Part shown: positions 36,801 to 49,143 of the stretch, one piece after another | Position numbering within the stretch: the first letter of the stretch is position 1 | Layout: each line of letters opens with the position of its first letter | NCBI GenBank assembly: GCA_942159475.1 | Contig: OW804095.1 | Location: forward strand, 151,332,808 to 151,396,807 | Length of the DNA stretch: 64,000 nt | Direction of reading: 5' to 3' | Origin: Sthenelais limicola | Lineage: Eukaryota; Annelida; Polychaeta; Phyllodocida; Sigalionidae | Notes under the pieces: generated by a model | Seen by the model: the letters and a program-made list of their open reading frames with translations, nothing else | Database searches by the model: none | What the model was told of the DNA's origin: nothing | Program-made: the position numbers and the translations under genes

Positions 36801-38552
36801 CATCTTCATACCAAATCTTCCTCGAAACTTGTATGGCAATCATTTTGATTTATTGTAGTTTATAGAATTATACTAAAATAGGTGCTTCAAATTAAAAATA
36901 TAATCGCAATTTTCTTTGGATATTTATGTCAGGATTCTGATATTAGATATGAGAATTCCCGTGTTTCGACCTGAATTTTATATATAAAATTGTAATTGAT
37001 GTTTGTTTTACTTGGCAAACTTTATTAGAATTGATTGACCATCTGCAGCCATGTTATAAGAATCTCCTTTAGAGTCAGTACTTTAATGTGGTATGACATC
37101 GTTGTGGTAGTTCCTACATCGTTTTAACTTCCATACTAATAATGTAATGGGAGCTGTCATTGAAGCTGGTATTCCACCCAACCCGATTTTGTAATCGGGT
37201 GGACAAGGTCCATCGGACTGTCTTCCGATAATATTAAACATGTTAAATATAATCGGATTGATATTGGTTTCTCATCCAATGAGCCTTTTCACATTAAACA
37301 TCATGCAAGCTATCATTATTTCGTGTGCATGCTTCACCAAAATGAATTCATCTGGGGGTAAAAGCGGTTGGATGAGAAGATGGGTTTTGGTGGAATCCTA
37401 GCTTTATGTAGATAATCTCCAGTTGAATATGTAACTGTGTTACATAGTTCTGTGAACAAAGGTACTTAGCAATTGTTTTACATTACCTTTAGAATTGTGT
37501 TCTTCATGTATTGTGCTTCCGTCACAGTATTAATTTAGGGTTATCACGGCACTGTGTGTGTCAGGGAGCATTTCAGGCAAATGCCTCAGGGCTGTTATCT
37601 AAACAGTATTCATGTCTGTAAACCTCAAATGGGATATCGCCAGCAAATGTTACTTCTATTGACTGACATAAACATGTAGCGCTTGTGGAGTTAACGCAAT
37701 TGCCACGAGCAATTTTGTATCAGTGGTTTTACGCAAAGTCGTTAAAAGTTATATTTCATATTTTTTCGCTGTATGTAGCGAACGAGAAGAAGGTTATATA
37801 AGGAACATTTTTTTGGCATCTGGCAAGATCTTCCTTGTGCCTTATTATTACATAAAGTTAAACTATAATTGATGCTAAATCCGCCGGTGCTACGGCACAA
37901 GCTATCCCCTGAGCAGTTGGGAGGTTACTTCCGGGGATCTTTGATGTTCAGGGAAATTTTCCCACTTTTCCCAAATATTTACTCAATATAAATATAACCT
38001 TATTTAAAAGGTTGTTTCTGAAGTTGTTCCTAGTGGAACGCGTAGGTTTCTTAACTCTTTTTCCCCTTAGTTTTGTCAAATCTTTTTCGAGTGGAAAATA
38101 CAGGTGTCTCAAAACTTTTCAGTGAAAAGCTTATATTTCTTATCTAAACAATCAGATTAGGTTGAAAACCGTTTCAAGTGTCTGATCAAAATCATTTTGA
38201 ATGTGTTCAAATTATTCAAATTTATTCATAAACCTTCCACATATCACGCGTATTAATTTCGGGTTTGATTTCAACCGTTCCTAATTTGGCTACAGGGTCA
38301 TTCGTTGAATGAATGACATACGTCTGATACAGTATTGATTTTGTTTACTCTCCCATCTACATCCAATGTTTATAAATACTCAGAATCTCAGATTTATATG
38401 CAATGATTCTGCCCTTGTGTTGGGAACAAAACTATATTTTTCATCGAGAATCTTAGAACTTTGTCAGTATGAATATGGCGAAGTATAGTTGTATGAATCG
38501 ACATTATTTTTATTGCATTTGCATGACATTTGAATGTAACATTCTATAGAAG

Positions 38553-38582
38553 TTGATAAAGGGCAAATGTGCTCGAAACGTT
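38553..38582 (+). ncRNA. Second hammerhead-like remnant
   Basis: TTGATAAAGGGC, a short spacer, then GCTCGAAACGTT has the same order as the motif at 31870: core, stem II, GAAACGTT. The core is mutated (TTGATAA rather than CTGANGA) and stem I does not pair, so it is a decayed copy of the same kind of repeat. Confidence 0.35.
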
Positions 38583-38847
38583 CGACCCCTAAAAGAACAA
38601 AATCTTTTGATATTAAAAAGAACAAAATCTTTGGTTTTGGAATAAACATAAGATTTATTGCACGTTCAATACATAATAAATTCGATACACACTGTATAAA
38701 AACTTTATCAAAATTGTTGTTTGTAGAATCAGTTGTCAACATCAATCACAGCTGAATTCAATCCTTATCATTGTTCTCATGCTACTGACACTTAGTTTCT
38801 AAGTTTCCCGTCTTTGTTCCTGCTAATCCATGAGAACAAATTCATTT

Positions 38848-38913
38848 GTTCTTATTGAACATCATTTATGTTCTTATTGAACATCATTTATGTTCTTATT
38901 GAACATCATTTAT
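38848..38913 (+). repeat. Three exact tandem copies of a 22-bp unit
   Basis: GTTCTTATTGAAC plus ATCATTTAT is repeated three times without change (38848-38869, 38870-38891, 38892-38913), followed by a partial copy. Each unit contains a small dyad (GTTC/GAAC). Confidence 0.9.
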
Positions 38914-40128
38914 GTTCTGGGTTTGTTCGGTGGACATTCTGAACATAATGTAAATCATACAGGTCAATGAATATATGTCATAATAATGGAGTATACAAAT
39001 TATGAAAATTCGATATCAATGTTTTAAGAAATAAATGAATTGATACAAAACCAACTTCACTATCTCTTCGTATAACTTTGTCAACTATCTGATCAGTAAA
39101 ACATCAATTATTCATGATGAATCAGTATCACGTTAATCTGGGAGTTATATATGCTTTAATCACCTGTTTTATAAGATCATTAGAATATCAACAAATCATT
39201 ATCACTTTCATCTGGAAGTCTTGCTTTAAAATGATTAAATAAGGTAGCCATGTGCCTGTAGTATATATATATAACGGCTACCGCTACCCATATGTTGGAT
39301 TACAGCTTTTCTAGAAGTAACCGTGCGTTATGTTAAGTATATAGTTACCACCTCACATTGTTTATTATAAATTGATATGCAAAGATCTCTTGGGTTGATT
39401 AAACTGTCACACGTAACTGATTTTCTTATGAAATTCGAATAAACTTTTGAATTTCGCTTTGTAACTGAAGAAATGAAACAAATGTAATGTGATTTTCACA
39501 CATGTGTATGGATACAAGACAGAAGCGTATATTCATATCTAAAGGATTAAACAACTGGTAATCGACAATATTAGATACACAATTTTGCTTCAGATTTTAC
39601 TCCAACTCTGAAAGAGCTTAACACCCCGCATGTACTCTTGATGATAATTCCCATTATTTCACAATTCGCGTAGAAAACTTGCAATAACATGCAGGGAATA
39701 TTTATTTTAAATTAGAAGAAACTTCGGTGCAATATATAAAGCTCACACAGCAATATCACGATGAGCTCAATTCTAATGCAGATTCTATATCGCATTCAAA
39801 ATATAAGCATTTAATTTGATCACAGTATCAAAAGCTCAAATGATATCTAATGGCAATGTGGCCATTCTCAGTAAGGTACTAATCGATATGCAGAAATTGG
39901 GACATATCACTTGGGGAAGTAGGAGTCATGCAGCAGTATCGTTTGTGGGACCTGATTGCAGTTAATACTAAGACAGCACCATATTATATGCAATATGAAA
40001 TGACATAGATATACAAGCATCAAGTCTACTATGGGATTCGACCATGAATCTCATTGTGGGGAAAAGGCACAGATATAAGTCTTTCCATGTATATACATGC
40101 GTTTTAGACCACCATTTCCATTTTGCCA

Positions 40129-40725
40129 CTAGTCAACCAGAGGTATGAGTTTTTTTGTCAGATCGTTAGCTGAATGTATGAAAGTCATGTGTAAGCAGAG
40201 ATACATACATATTATATATATGATATTCACACCAAAATATTTCTTACAGATATTCCACGTAGCTTCCTTGCCCAGTGTTGAATATGTACAGACCACAGGA
40301 GCTATATTTGCACCGGGCATAAACGTGAAAGTCAAATGAGAGATTAAACTTAGTCTTGAATTATATACAACTATAAGACTCGTCTCCCTGGCCGCTTTAT
40401 AACCCGTAGTGAACACAGCTAACATTGCACGAAAGAAGTTATGAAATTCAGAGGAATTCTGACAAATTGATATTAGTTGGTACACGTGTACAAGTAAATG
40501 ATCATTTCCACAATTATTTTGTTTTAAATGTGTTTCCATTCTTAGGACATAAACAGAAAATGTATCTAGTATAACATGATATGCAATTATTCCATCTGGG
40601 TCATTCTGAAAAAAGATGCTCCATGAGTTATTTGATATTAATCTTTTCAATTCATTATGGCACCATTTCGCCTTTTGTATTAATTCCCACCAAAAGATTA
40701 GTTCTACTGCACACACAACCAACAT
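40129..40725 (-). CDS. Unrecognised 198-codon ORF just beyond the phosphatase stop codon
   Basis: From the ATG at 40725 an uninterrupted frame of 198 aa runs to TAG at 40129; the frame is open from a TGA near 40792. In DNA this AT-rich such a length is unlikely by chance. It is on the same strand as VSP but in another frame, starting about 140 bases after the VSP stop, so it would lie in that transcript's 3' UTR unless it is a separate unit. The N-terminus (LVVCAVELIFWW) and a segment near the C-terminus (VNIIYIICMYLCL) are hydrophobic. I recognise no family. It could be a lineage-specific gene, an alternative exon, an old element's coding remnant or a chance ORF. Confidence 0.3.
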   Translation of the reverse strand: MLVVCAVELIFWWELIQKAKWCHNELKRLISNNSWSIFFQNDPDGIIAYHVILDTFSVYVLRMETHLKQNNCGNDHLLVHVYQLISICQNSSEFHNFFRAMLAVFTTGYKAARETSLIVVYNSRLSLISHLTFTFMPGANIAPVVCTYSTLGKEATWNICKKYFGVNIIYIICMYLCLHMTFIHSANDLTKKLIPLVD

Positions 40726-40865
40726 TATAAGCAGTTGCCGCTGGTACACTCTCTTAAATTTACAGTATATTGAGTGATATGGCTCACTTCAGATTGCACA
40801 GACTATCCACATTAATTAGTCTAAACTGGGAGATATAGAATGTCCTGGTCTAAACCTTTAGTTAG

Positions 40866-43800
40866 TTACGTCATTGGGGAAAACGTGAGCTCCACCGCAA
40901 AGTCATCGTGATAATGCGTCCACCTGGATGGCTTGTGTGGATTATCCAGTTCTTCCCGTCCCAGTCTTAGGCTGAAACATCAAAACTCATGTTAGATTTG
41001 AAGAAAGATAGATCTGGCATTTGAGAAGTTGCTCTCCCCCATCCTTGGGTTGAGCGTTATATGGATTCAGACAGTGAGATCTAAAACATACCACGCAAGT
41101 AAAACACGTCTTAAAAGTACACGTACAGATTGTTCTCTTTTTTTAAAAATGATTTTAGATATTCTCTTCGTACAGTTGTGTATCATTTTACATTTAATGT
41201 TGCTACCCCGCTGCCTCTTTGGCACTTACATCAATAAATCATGAGAAAATAATCTTTGTCTCTGTATCTTAAACCTACAGATAATTTTGTTCCATTCTTG
41301 GGTTTTCTTCTCCCTAGCTATCACCGTATGGTTTGGCACACGCACATATTTTAATATCAGCTATGATAGTCTTATAACAATACAGCGTTTTTACCTCTTC
41401 ACCAGACAACTCCGACTAACTTATGTTGACTGTCTCTTCCTTGAGTTGACAACATTAAAATGATGGGAAAGCGGGGATGACTTAATTTAGGAAGTAATGT
41501 GGTACAAAACACTCAAATATGAATTAATTTGTTACCTATCCAGAACCACACATTTCAGCTAACGGTGAAAGATGAATCAAACAATAATAAAAGAGGTTAT
41601 AAATACCTGTTTCCTTCGACAAATGACGTATAGAACCAGAAGTAGAAAGCACATTTGTCATAGCCTTTAGGAAGCCCCTGAAAATTGATACAACCGAGTC
41701 AATCAACAACGTCTAATTATAACCTATCTTTATTTGATATATAATATAATAACGTCCCCATGCGCAATAAAGTCAGAGTCAACACGCGGATCCTAGAGTT
41801 GTGTCCCGTTTATTTCACCCATAGAGAGGTGTTCGACTGGAACAATTACGCCTCGGGGATCCAGATTTCCGTCACATGGTAGCAAGAGAGGATGACACAT
41901 CGTTTTAAAATTATAACATTACAATGTTAGAGTATCTATAGAGCCACTAGATATGGAAATGGAAATTATATTAAAAGATTTAATTACTCACCGCGGCAAA
42001 AAACATGATTTTGACGTCGTTGATCAGGTCAGGTTTATCCTCTAAGTTTATTGTCAACGTACTTGTGCTGGAGTGAAACTTGGTCTAAAAAGAGTGAATT
42101 ATCAGGAACCATCATTAGATTTCAAGTGTCTAAATGTAGTGTTGGAGGACCGACCGGCTGTAAAAGGTGAACTATAGATACAGCCAGGTAAAACATCTTA
42201 ACAACATAGGTCCAAGAGCATTCATTGAAAATATTGGTAACTTATAAATATAATATTTGGTTACGTGTTGGCTGTCCCGAAGCGCTACCATAACTGAGGT
42301 TTTGCCTCATACCCACACGTCCACAAAATATAAAAAATATTTTGTACTGAAACTCCATCTCGATGTATACCATAAGGGAACAGAGAATATTCTTATAGCA
42401 AGAGGATCAATGAACATTACTATTTACTCGACAGGTATAATGAACTAAAGGTCCAATTACCTTGCAGCCTGCTTGATCACCAAGGCTAAATTCCCATGCC
42501 TTATCAGGCATAATGATCTTCATGGACATATTATTGCCATTCATTGTTTGCTGACCTGGGTTATGAAATATTAAAATCAAAACATTTATTTCAATACATT
42601 TATAATCTTATGTGATTATAACTTCATTTCATATCTTTGATTTAATTTCATTCTATAACTTCTTGCATTTCGATACTGTTATCGCATCGTATGCTACATA
42701 TATTTATGTATTATTTCATGTTTTAGTTAATAAACGGTAGTTAGTGTTCACAGACTTGAATGATAAAACATTTACCTGGAAGTCCATAAATTGTAATTGT
42801 GTTTAACAAAAGCTTCTTGGGGGCTGGCAGCTGCATCCCTAATTCATTCTTGATTTTTTCAAAATATCCAACATATCGACTCTGAAATGATATTGAATTG
42901 AACAATATGATTACCTAAAGTAACCGAGAAAGACAGGGAATTCCCGCTTGAGTGGAGAAGTTATAATCGAAATGACTAGGAACATAATTGTAGAATAATT
43001 ATCTCAACAACACTTACTTGACTTGGTGTCTCGACGCCTTGGAACTTTTTACCAACTTTTAAGTCCGTTCTCCTATCGCCAAAATAACCAAGACTCTCCT
43101 GAAAATGACCAAATAAAGATAAGATAAGAGGTTTTTTATTTGTCTAATGGACATAAGCATAGTGTTTATTATAGTTTTTTTTTACCAAATGGTACATAAT
43201 TTTCACTTGTAGTTATTTTATTGTCGGAGAGAATGTGCAATGTGATAACCTATTGGAGAGATGGAGATCTTTCAGAACTAATGTAGTAAAAACTATTTAA
43301 GCGAAAGTAAAACTAGTAAAAATTATTTAATGATGTGATACTTAAAAAAATATATTAGAAAATGCATATAGATTTCCATAGGTCCCTGAGAAATCTGACT
43401 AGACTAAACAAGTGGTCCATGGTGGACATAAAAATAAAATAAATTCATATAAAATAATGGTTATCTCAAGATTTTACCTCAGCCTTGGAGAACTCTCCAC
43501 TTTCGATTAACCAGGTACAAATAATGGTTCCTGTGCGTCCTTTACCTCCCTTGCAGTGCACAGCGATTATGTTTTGAGGGTCGGCCTTCATCCACTCACC
43601 AGCAACGCGTGCGAATCCCAGCAGTTCACTGGATGATACACAAAATAAAAATAGTTAAAACAATTGAATTATTTCTGAGTATCAAAATAAAGAGTTACAT
43701 TTTTAACATTATGATAATATACTTGGTAATAATAAAGAAAGAAACTCTGAAGAGATGAAGCTAATCGATTCTATTGAAGGGGAAGACAAAATTTGATCAC

Positions 43801-46800
43801 TGAATGAAATCTCTAAAACATAATCTTAAGAACGAACTTTTTAATCTAAACTGATTTGAAGGATCGAGGGTTGAATCATGCGCGGATAAAACAATAAAAG
43901 TAAAGGGAAAATGCAACAAAAGCGGGTGATATAAAGAAATATTAACTGCACACAACTGAACAAAACAAAATTCAGAAAACACAAAGCAATTATAAATTCT
44001 TTAAAAAAAAACCCAACAGACTATTTGATTTAGACTCAAGTACTATGAACATTGCCCATGTGCGGGGTGGTACCTTCAGGGTCACAACAGGACAATGGAT
44101 AGGTACAGAGACGTGGGTCATTTATGGGGAAGATTTCACAAAAAAGCAACTAAACACTGCTATGACAATTAAATCTACACCGATTATTTCTGTCATAGAG
44201 AACTAACACGATGTCCAAGCGACAAACTATAACCTCTTACCCATGCCAAGACCTCACAGGATTCGATTAGAATTTTACTTGCATGGCTCAATTAAACCAA
44301 GAAGATTCGGATGCGATGACAGCAATGTCGACGACTGTCGTTAAAGTGTGAAGAGAAACATATTATACTAGGGCACAGACATGGTTCATTACATCCATCT
44401 GAACTATTCAGTGTATCTCTACTATTTCATTGCTGAAAAAAAATATAATATAAAAAACATAGTACTTACTGCAGTTTTGGAACATTGTGGTCGTCAATTC
44501 GAATTCTTTCTACCCGATTACTAAACAGAGTTTCGTCGTACATTCTCTCACCTGGGTAAAGAATAGATTGATGAAGGCAAACCAGTTTTTTTTTTCAATT
44601 ATGTCTACACTTTTGCGGCATTTTTTATTTAGAAAATGTTTTAGATTCCCTTTATGAGATACATATTCACCATAGTGATGTATTATCTTTGATTTAATGT
44701 CTAATGTCACGGATGAAGTGATTGGTACCATAGTTCTCACTACCACAAATTAATACTTACTACATAAGTTGAAGACTTTGTAGTGATCCGTGTGCTTGGT
44801 GTCCAGGAATCGCGCCACTTCCTATGGATCAAAATAAATTGGACTAGTGAGGGTTTGTTTAGATTTGTTCAAAATAATGACTCGATCGTTATATACTGTT
44901 TTTTGTTGTTTTATTGAGATAACAGTATGCCCAATATATGATATTCTACACCAACTGGACTATTTCTTCAAGTAAGATGACTTAATTGGATGCCTCATTT
45001 GAGGTATGGAACCTACCCGGATTGGATTTCTGTACAGGGACATAAATCCTTTGGATGGGAATGACATTGCAATCACTCTCTCTGAAAAAGTAAATGAATC
45101 ACTAATTAATTATAAACAGTTATAATACGTTTACGAAGGTAATTAATTCCTAATCAAATACATTATTACTCCAACAAAAACATTACTATAGCATTGTTGT
45201 AAATTAGTCTGTCACAGTACCTGTTATATAGCATAGATCGAGATCGAAACCATCCTCTCTGTATCGTCGCTTATTTTGAGATATCATTAACCGCGTTGAT
45301 TTCTTCAGATGTCGTTGTTCAACAATGACACGGAATATAAGTACAATTCGGACCAGTCGACCCACAATAACGAGCCTATATGTGGCAATAGGAAACAGGA
45401 ATTATTCATAAAGTTTAAGTAACAATTTCTGGATAAATCTGATATTACGTAAATCTAATATAATATATTCTGATTAAATCTGAAATTACACCCACGCTTA
45501 AGATTATATATTCTAGGATCCAAAATCAACAACTACGTACACATAGATGATAGAAGAACAATTGTTGTTACATAGACGATAGAATAATAATAGTATAAAT
45601 ATGTAGATCATGATAGGAAATTTATTGTTACAAAGACGAATAAATAATAACGTATATACTTTGCAATTCTTGCGCTTCCACTCAAATCGGCAGCAATATA
45701 TACAACCATGATAATGAAGGAGACAAGAACAACTATGAAATCTACTACGTCCACCCAATAGGTAAAGAATACACGCGGCCTGCAAACAAAATTATAATCT
45801 ATTGAAGAAACTAGAAATACTTGGGAACTATTTTATACATGCATCGATCTTATTCATTACTGGCTATAATGCAGGAAGTAAATCTTTAGCAAGTATGTGA
45901 AAATTATAACAAAGTGTCTTCTAGGTACATTATAAAACTTAGGGGTTGAACGTGGTGGTATTAAAAGCCAATTACATAACACATTAAACAATAGTGATAA
46001 AAACCTATAAATGATGGGATACACAAGATATTGATGTTTTAGAAATTATCATTGCAAAGGAGTGGTTAGCTATATGGGACTGAATGGATTGTGGTAATGA
46101 TTTGTGGGAACTAGAGTAACTCAGAGAAATATCAAAATATAGCTATCATTGAAAGGGCAAATTACGGAAACTATGTGAGGAAGGCATACCGGTATTGCTT
46201 AGGATATATCCTAACAAATGTTTGCTGACGAAAAGGTGATTGATAAGGAATTAATAACTCACCCTTTTGCTATGATCCTTACACACACTTCTACCATAAA
46301 GTACGACACAATTATCATCGACAGCGTTTGTAATACTGTTGAATGATCGCTTGCTTCAATATTGTGATATAGAGCTAAATCCACAATAACAATGATGAAG
46401 TCTACCAAAATCATGAAGATCGTAAAAATCCTGAAGGCAAAATGCTCCGTCAGCCATCGCAACTTCTCTTGAATTTGCCTAGAAAAGATGCAATTAAAAC
46501 GCAAATTAAGTATTTGATTCGTAACCATTTAAGAATATATCAATTTAAAGCCACAACCACATTTCTTCAAATTGAATCAATCGGATTTGACGTTTTCTTC
46601 AACAAAGCAACACCTGAAGTGTGATAAAGATAAGTAACGTACTCATAGGTGGACTTAGGGTTTAAACGATCGTCTACATCCATGATTTTGGTGGTGACCG
46701 CAGGAGGGGACGTGATCGTGGATGAATTGTTCTCATGTAGCTGTAGTTGCCCGACTGATACATTATGTTGATCATCGCTATCTGTGTGCAAGCCGCTAGA

Positions 46801-46854
46801 ATCCGTCCTGTCACGTCCTTGACCTTCGACATCATCATAATTTGGATTGAACAT
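40866..46854 (-). CDS. TPTE/VSP: Voltage-sensing phosphoinositide phosphatase (complete)
   Basis: Fourteen coding exons: 46643-46854, 46263-46478, 45660-45779, 45221-45375, 45017-45081, 44761-44821, 44470-44551, 43478-43628, 43018-43098, 42776-42881, 42461-42555, 41992-42084, 41607-41677 and 40866-40971. They sum to 1614 nt, 537 aa, close to ascidian Ci-VSP (576). Order: acidic, polar N-terminus (1-70); four transmembrane segments (S1-S4, about 80-200), S4 carrying R180, K183, R189, R192 and R198; a basic linker ([20 protein letters not shown]); a PTEN-like phosphatase domain with active site [11 protein letters not shown] (C329, R335); and a C2 domain to the end (EELDNPHK near the C-terminus). 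VSPs dephosphorylate phosphoinositides at the plasma membrane when depolarised. All catalytic features look intact. The ATG at 46854 is the first in its exon; an upstream non-coding exon is implied by the acceptor at 46863-46864. Confidence 0.95.
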
Positions 46855-46862
46855 GTTGCGGC

Positions 46863-49143
46863 CTAGAATTAGAAAGAGGATCAGGTTGAAAATCATTTAT
46901 ATCGTGTCTTCATTTAATTCCTTTGTGTGAACCATTAATTGAAGGATGTAACAGAAGATAAAGTCGGGTTGTGATGCTGGTGATTCCAATCGTTTTCAGA
47001 GGGATGTATGCAGACATAAAAGTCATCTTTCACATTCGAATTGGGCGAGATCTATACCCAATTTCCTCTACCATTTTCGATTTGATAACAGCTAATTTAA
47101 TAAATTAGCTGTTATAACTGGATTTATCAAGATACTCCATGATTATATCATATGTTGCATTTATATTTGCAAATTAAAAGTGCTACGTACCAGACCGCAA
47201 TTATTGTTCAGACATTGGATTTTTAGTTACTGACTTATTAATTTATGACATCTTATGATGCCATATAATCTGACTGGTTAGGGGGGAGTGTTGTCTATAT
47301 AATTCACCATACCTATTACCATTATACTATTTACAGCCTCAATAAAATGAATATTTTACATCCGGAAGTAATGCTGATATCACTGTGTATACTTTATCTA
47401 CCTAATGTAAACAAGTATATTAAATCACACCCAGCATACGAAGCCAAAGTTACGAAAGCTAAGCTAATATGCATGGCATACATATGTGTATTAGATCTAT
47501 CTAATATTTTGATTTTAGATAATATAATACCATCACCATGCATGGACTGAATATAAATAATATAACATTCCGATGCTGTGGGATATCTCGGCAAATCTCT
47601 GCGTGTAAAATGACCGAGAGACTCAGTGCATATATGAATAACAATATTATTGTCAACGACAATGGGAAGCACTTCGAGGTTCAATGAATATTACCATAAC
47701 CATTACCATTGATGGCATTGTCTTATTTGATTTATATAAATAATTACAGGCTAAAGCCAATTAATTAAGTCCAAATAAATTGAGATTATTAAACAATCAT
47801 ATGTATAAATATCCTCTTACATTATTAGCACCAAGATCCATATCTAAAGTTAAAAATAGAATGACATGACCAAAGCATTTTACGAATTCTGCGTGACCTG
47901 AACCGTGAAACCCACGCTAGGCCTTATGCCAAAATCACCAGTATACGACTGAAGTTGGAAAGTTCTAAGGGTACTAATCAAGAGCAGCAAAAGATGACAA
48001 TTTCAAATCTGAGAGAACATTACCTTTCTTTTCTTATACCGAAAAGAAACAAATCCTCGAGGATGTTTTGGTCACAGAATTATGAGTCCAAAGAAATGTG
48101 TTTTCATGTTTCCTCGACGGCCTGTCACCGGGTCTGTCACGCCCCCAGGTTTTGTCCCACATCCGGGCACCTGTTTCTATTGACCTCAAAAAACACATGC
48201 GAAGCTAATAAAAAGCTTTTATCAAAAGAACTCTTCCATAAAAAGAGAAGATAAAATTAATTTATAAAATTTAATATATGTATGAATCTTGTAAACATTG
48301 ATATTTTCGAATAAAGTCCCAAAAGTTATTTCTGAATCATCGGCCTATCGAGGTCATTTTCCCCGGCCAAATCAACAAAAATCAAATCGCAGTAAGTGGT
48401 CCGTCGACGTGTCCAGGACGTTTAGTTCATATTTCTGATCTGTAATAGGGCCTAATTCTATGTATTTTGGCCATAGCAGTGCATTTTCCTCAAGCATTAC
48501 CTTGGACACTATCGACTTTTGTCTCACGGTAAGGATCAAGTGATGTTGATTGTGTCTTTGTTATCACGCTTACTTTACTTTAGTAAACAGACTAAAGTTT
48601 TAGTTTACAGTTACACAGACCGGGTACACAGACTGACATTAGACAGACTCATCCAAGACCAAGTATAATAACTTGGTCTTCGATGAGCCTGACATATACT
48701 ACTATATGTTCTGGTATTAATTATATATCATTTAAGATTATATTATAGTAATAGTTAACTTAATAGTCTGAAGAATAGAGCTCACTCCAGACACTTACAA
48801 AATATCTGAAAAAATTAAATGCTTTTTGACAATTCTGATCTTGTAAAAACAGATGATTATATACCATGGCACTGCCATGATTCAATGACTGATTCTATAG
48901 GACTATAATAGTTTAAATGTTTGCGAGCACTGGATCTCTTCTTATGCCATGAGTCATATAATATTGTTCAATAATAATATGCTTAAACTTATACGGTACT
49001 TAATTAATCATTTATAGCTAGCGGTACGTTTATTCTTAGAATAATGGGGAATATCGCTGTCGTATTCTAAGGTTCATCACAATACTGTTGTCATTATATC
49101 TATATATAATTAATAAAATATAGATCCATCAATGACAACTCAC
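46863..49143. other. 5' side of the phosphatase gene, no gene seen
   Basis: Apart from the hairpins at 47.04-47.12 kb and a small imperfect dyad (ATCCAAGACCAAGT mirrored by ACTTGGTCTTCGAT, about 48652-48684), this is AT-rich sequence with only short open frames. The VSP promoter and first non-coding exon, and possibly the upstream exon of ANKLE2, must lie here or just beyond, but I cannot place them. Confidence 0.5.
47039..47115. repeat. Two adjacent hairpins upstream of the phosphatase gene
   Basis: AATTGGG (47039-47045) mirrors CCCAATT (47057-47063). Just beyond, ATAACAGCTAATTTA (47085-47099) mirrors TAAATTAGCTGTTAT (47101-47115) exactly around one base. They lie about 185-260 bases 5' of the VSP start exon, within its first intron or promoter. 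Confidence 0.8.

Larger units (their letters stand above)
36801..40128. other. Interval between two convergent genes, no gene seen
   Basis: It holds the 3' UTR of the ornithine carrier and probably part of the 3' UTR of the phosphatase gene on the other strand (a minus-strand AATAAA occurs at 39701-39706). Only a decayed hammerhead-like motif (38553-38582) and a 22-bp tandem repeat (38848-38913) stand out. Short open frames show no conserved motif. Confidence 0.6.

Noticed and set aside
38848..38913. GAACA...TGTTC as steroid-receptor response elements
   Set aside because: Half-sites are seven bases apart, not three; they are explained by the 22-bp tandem repeat.
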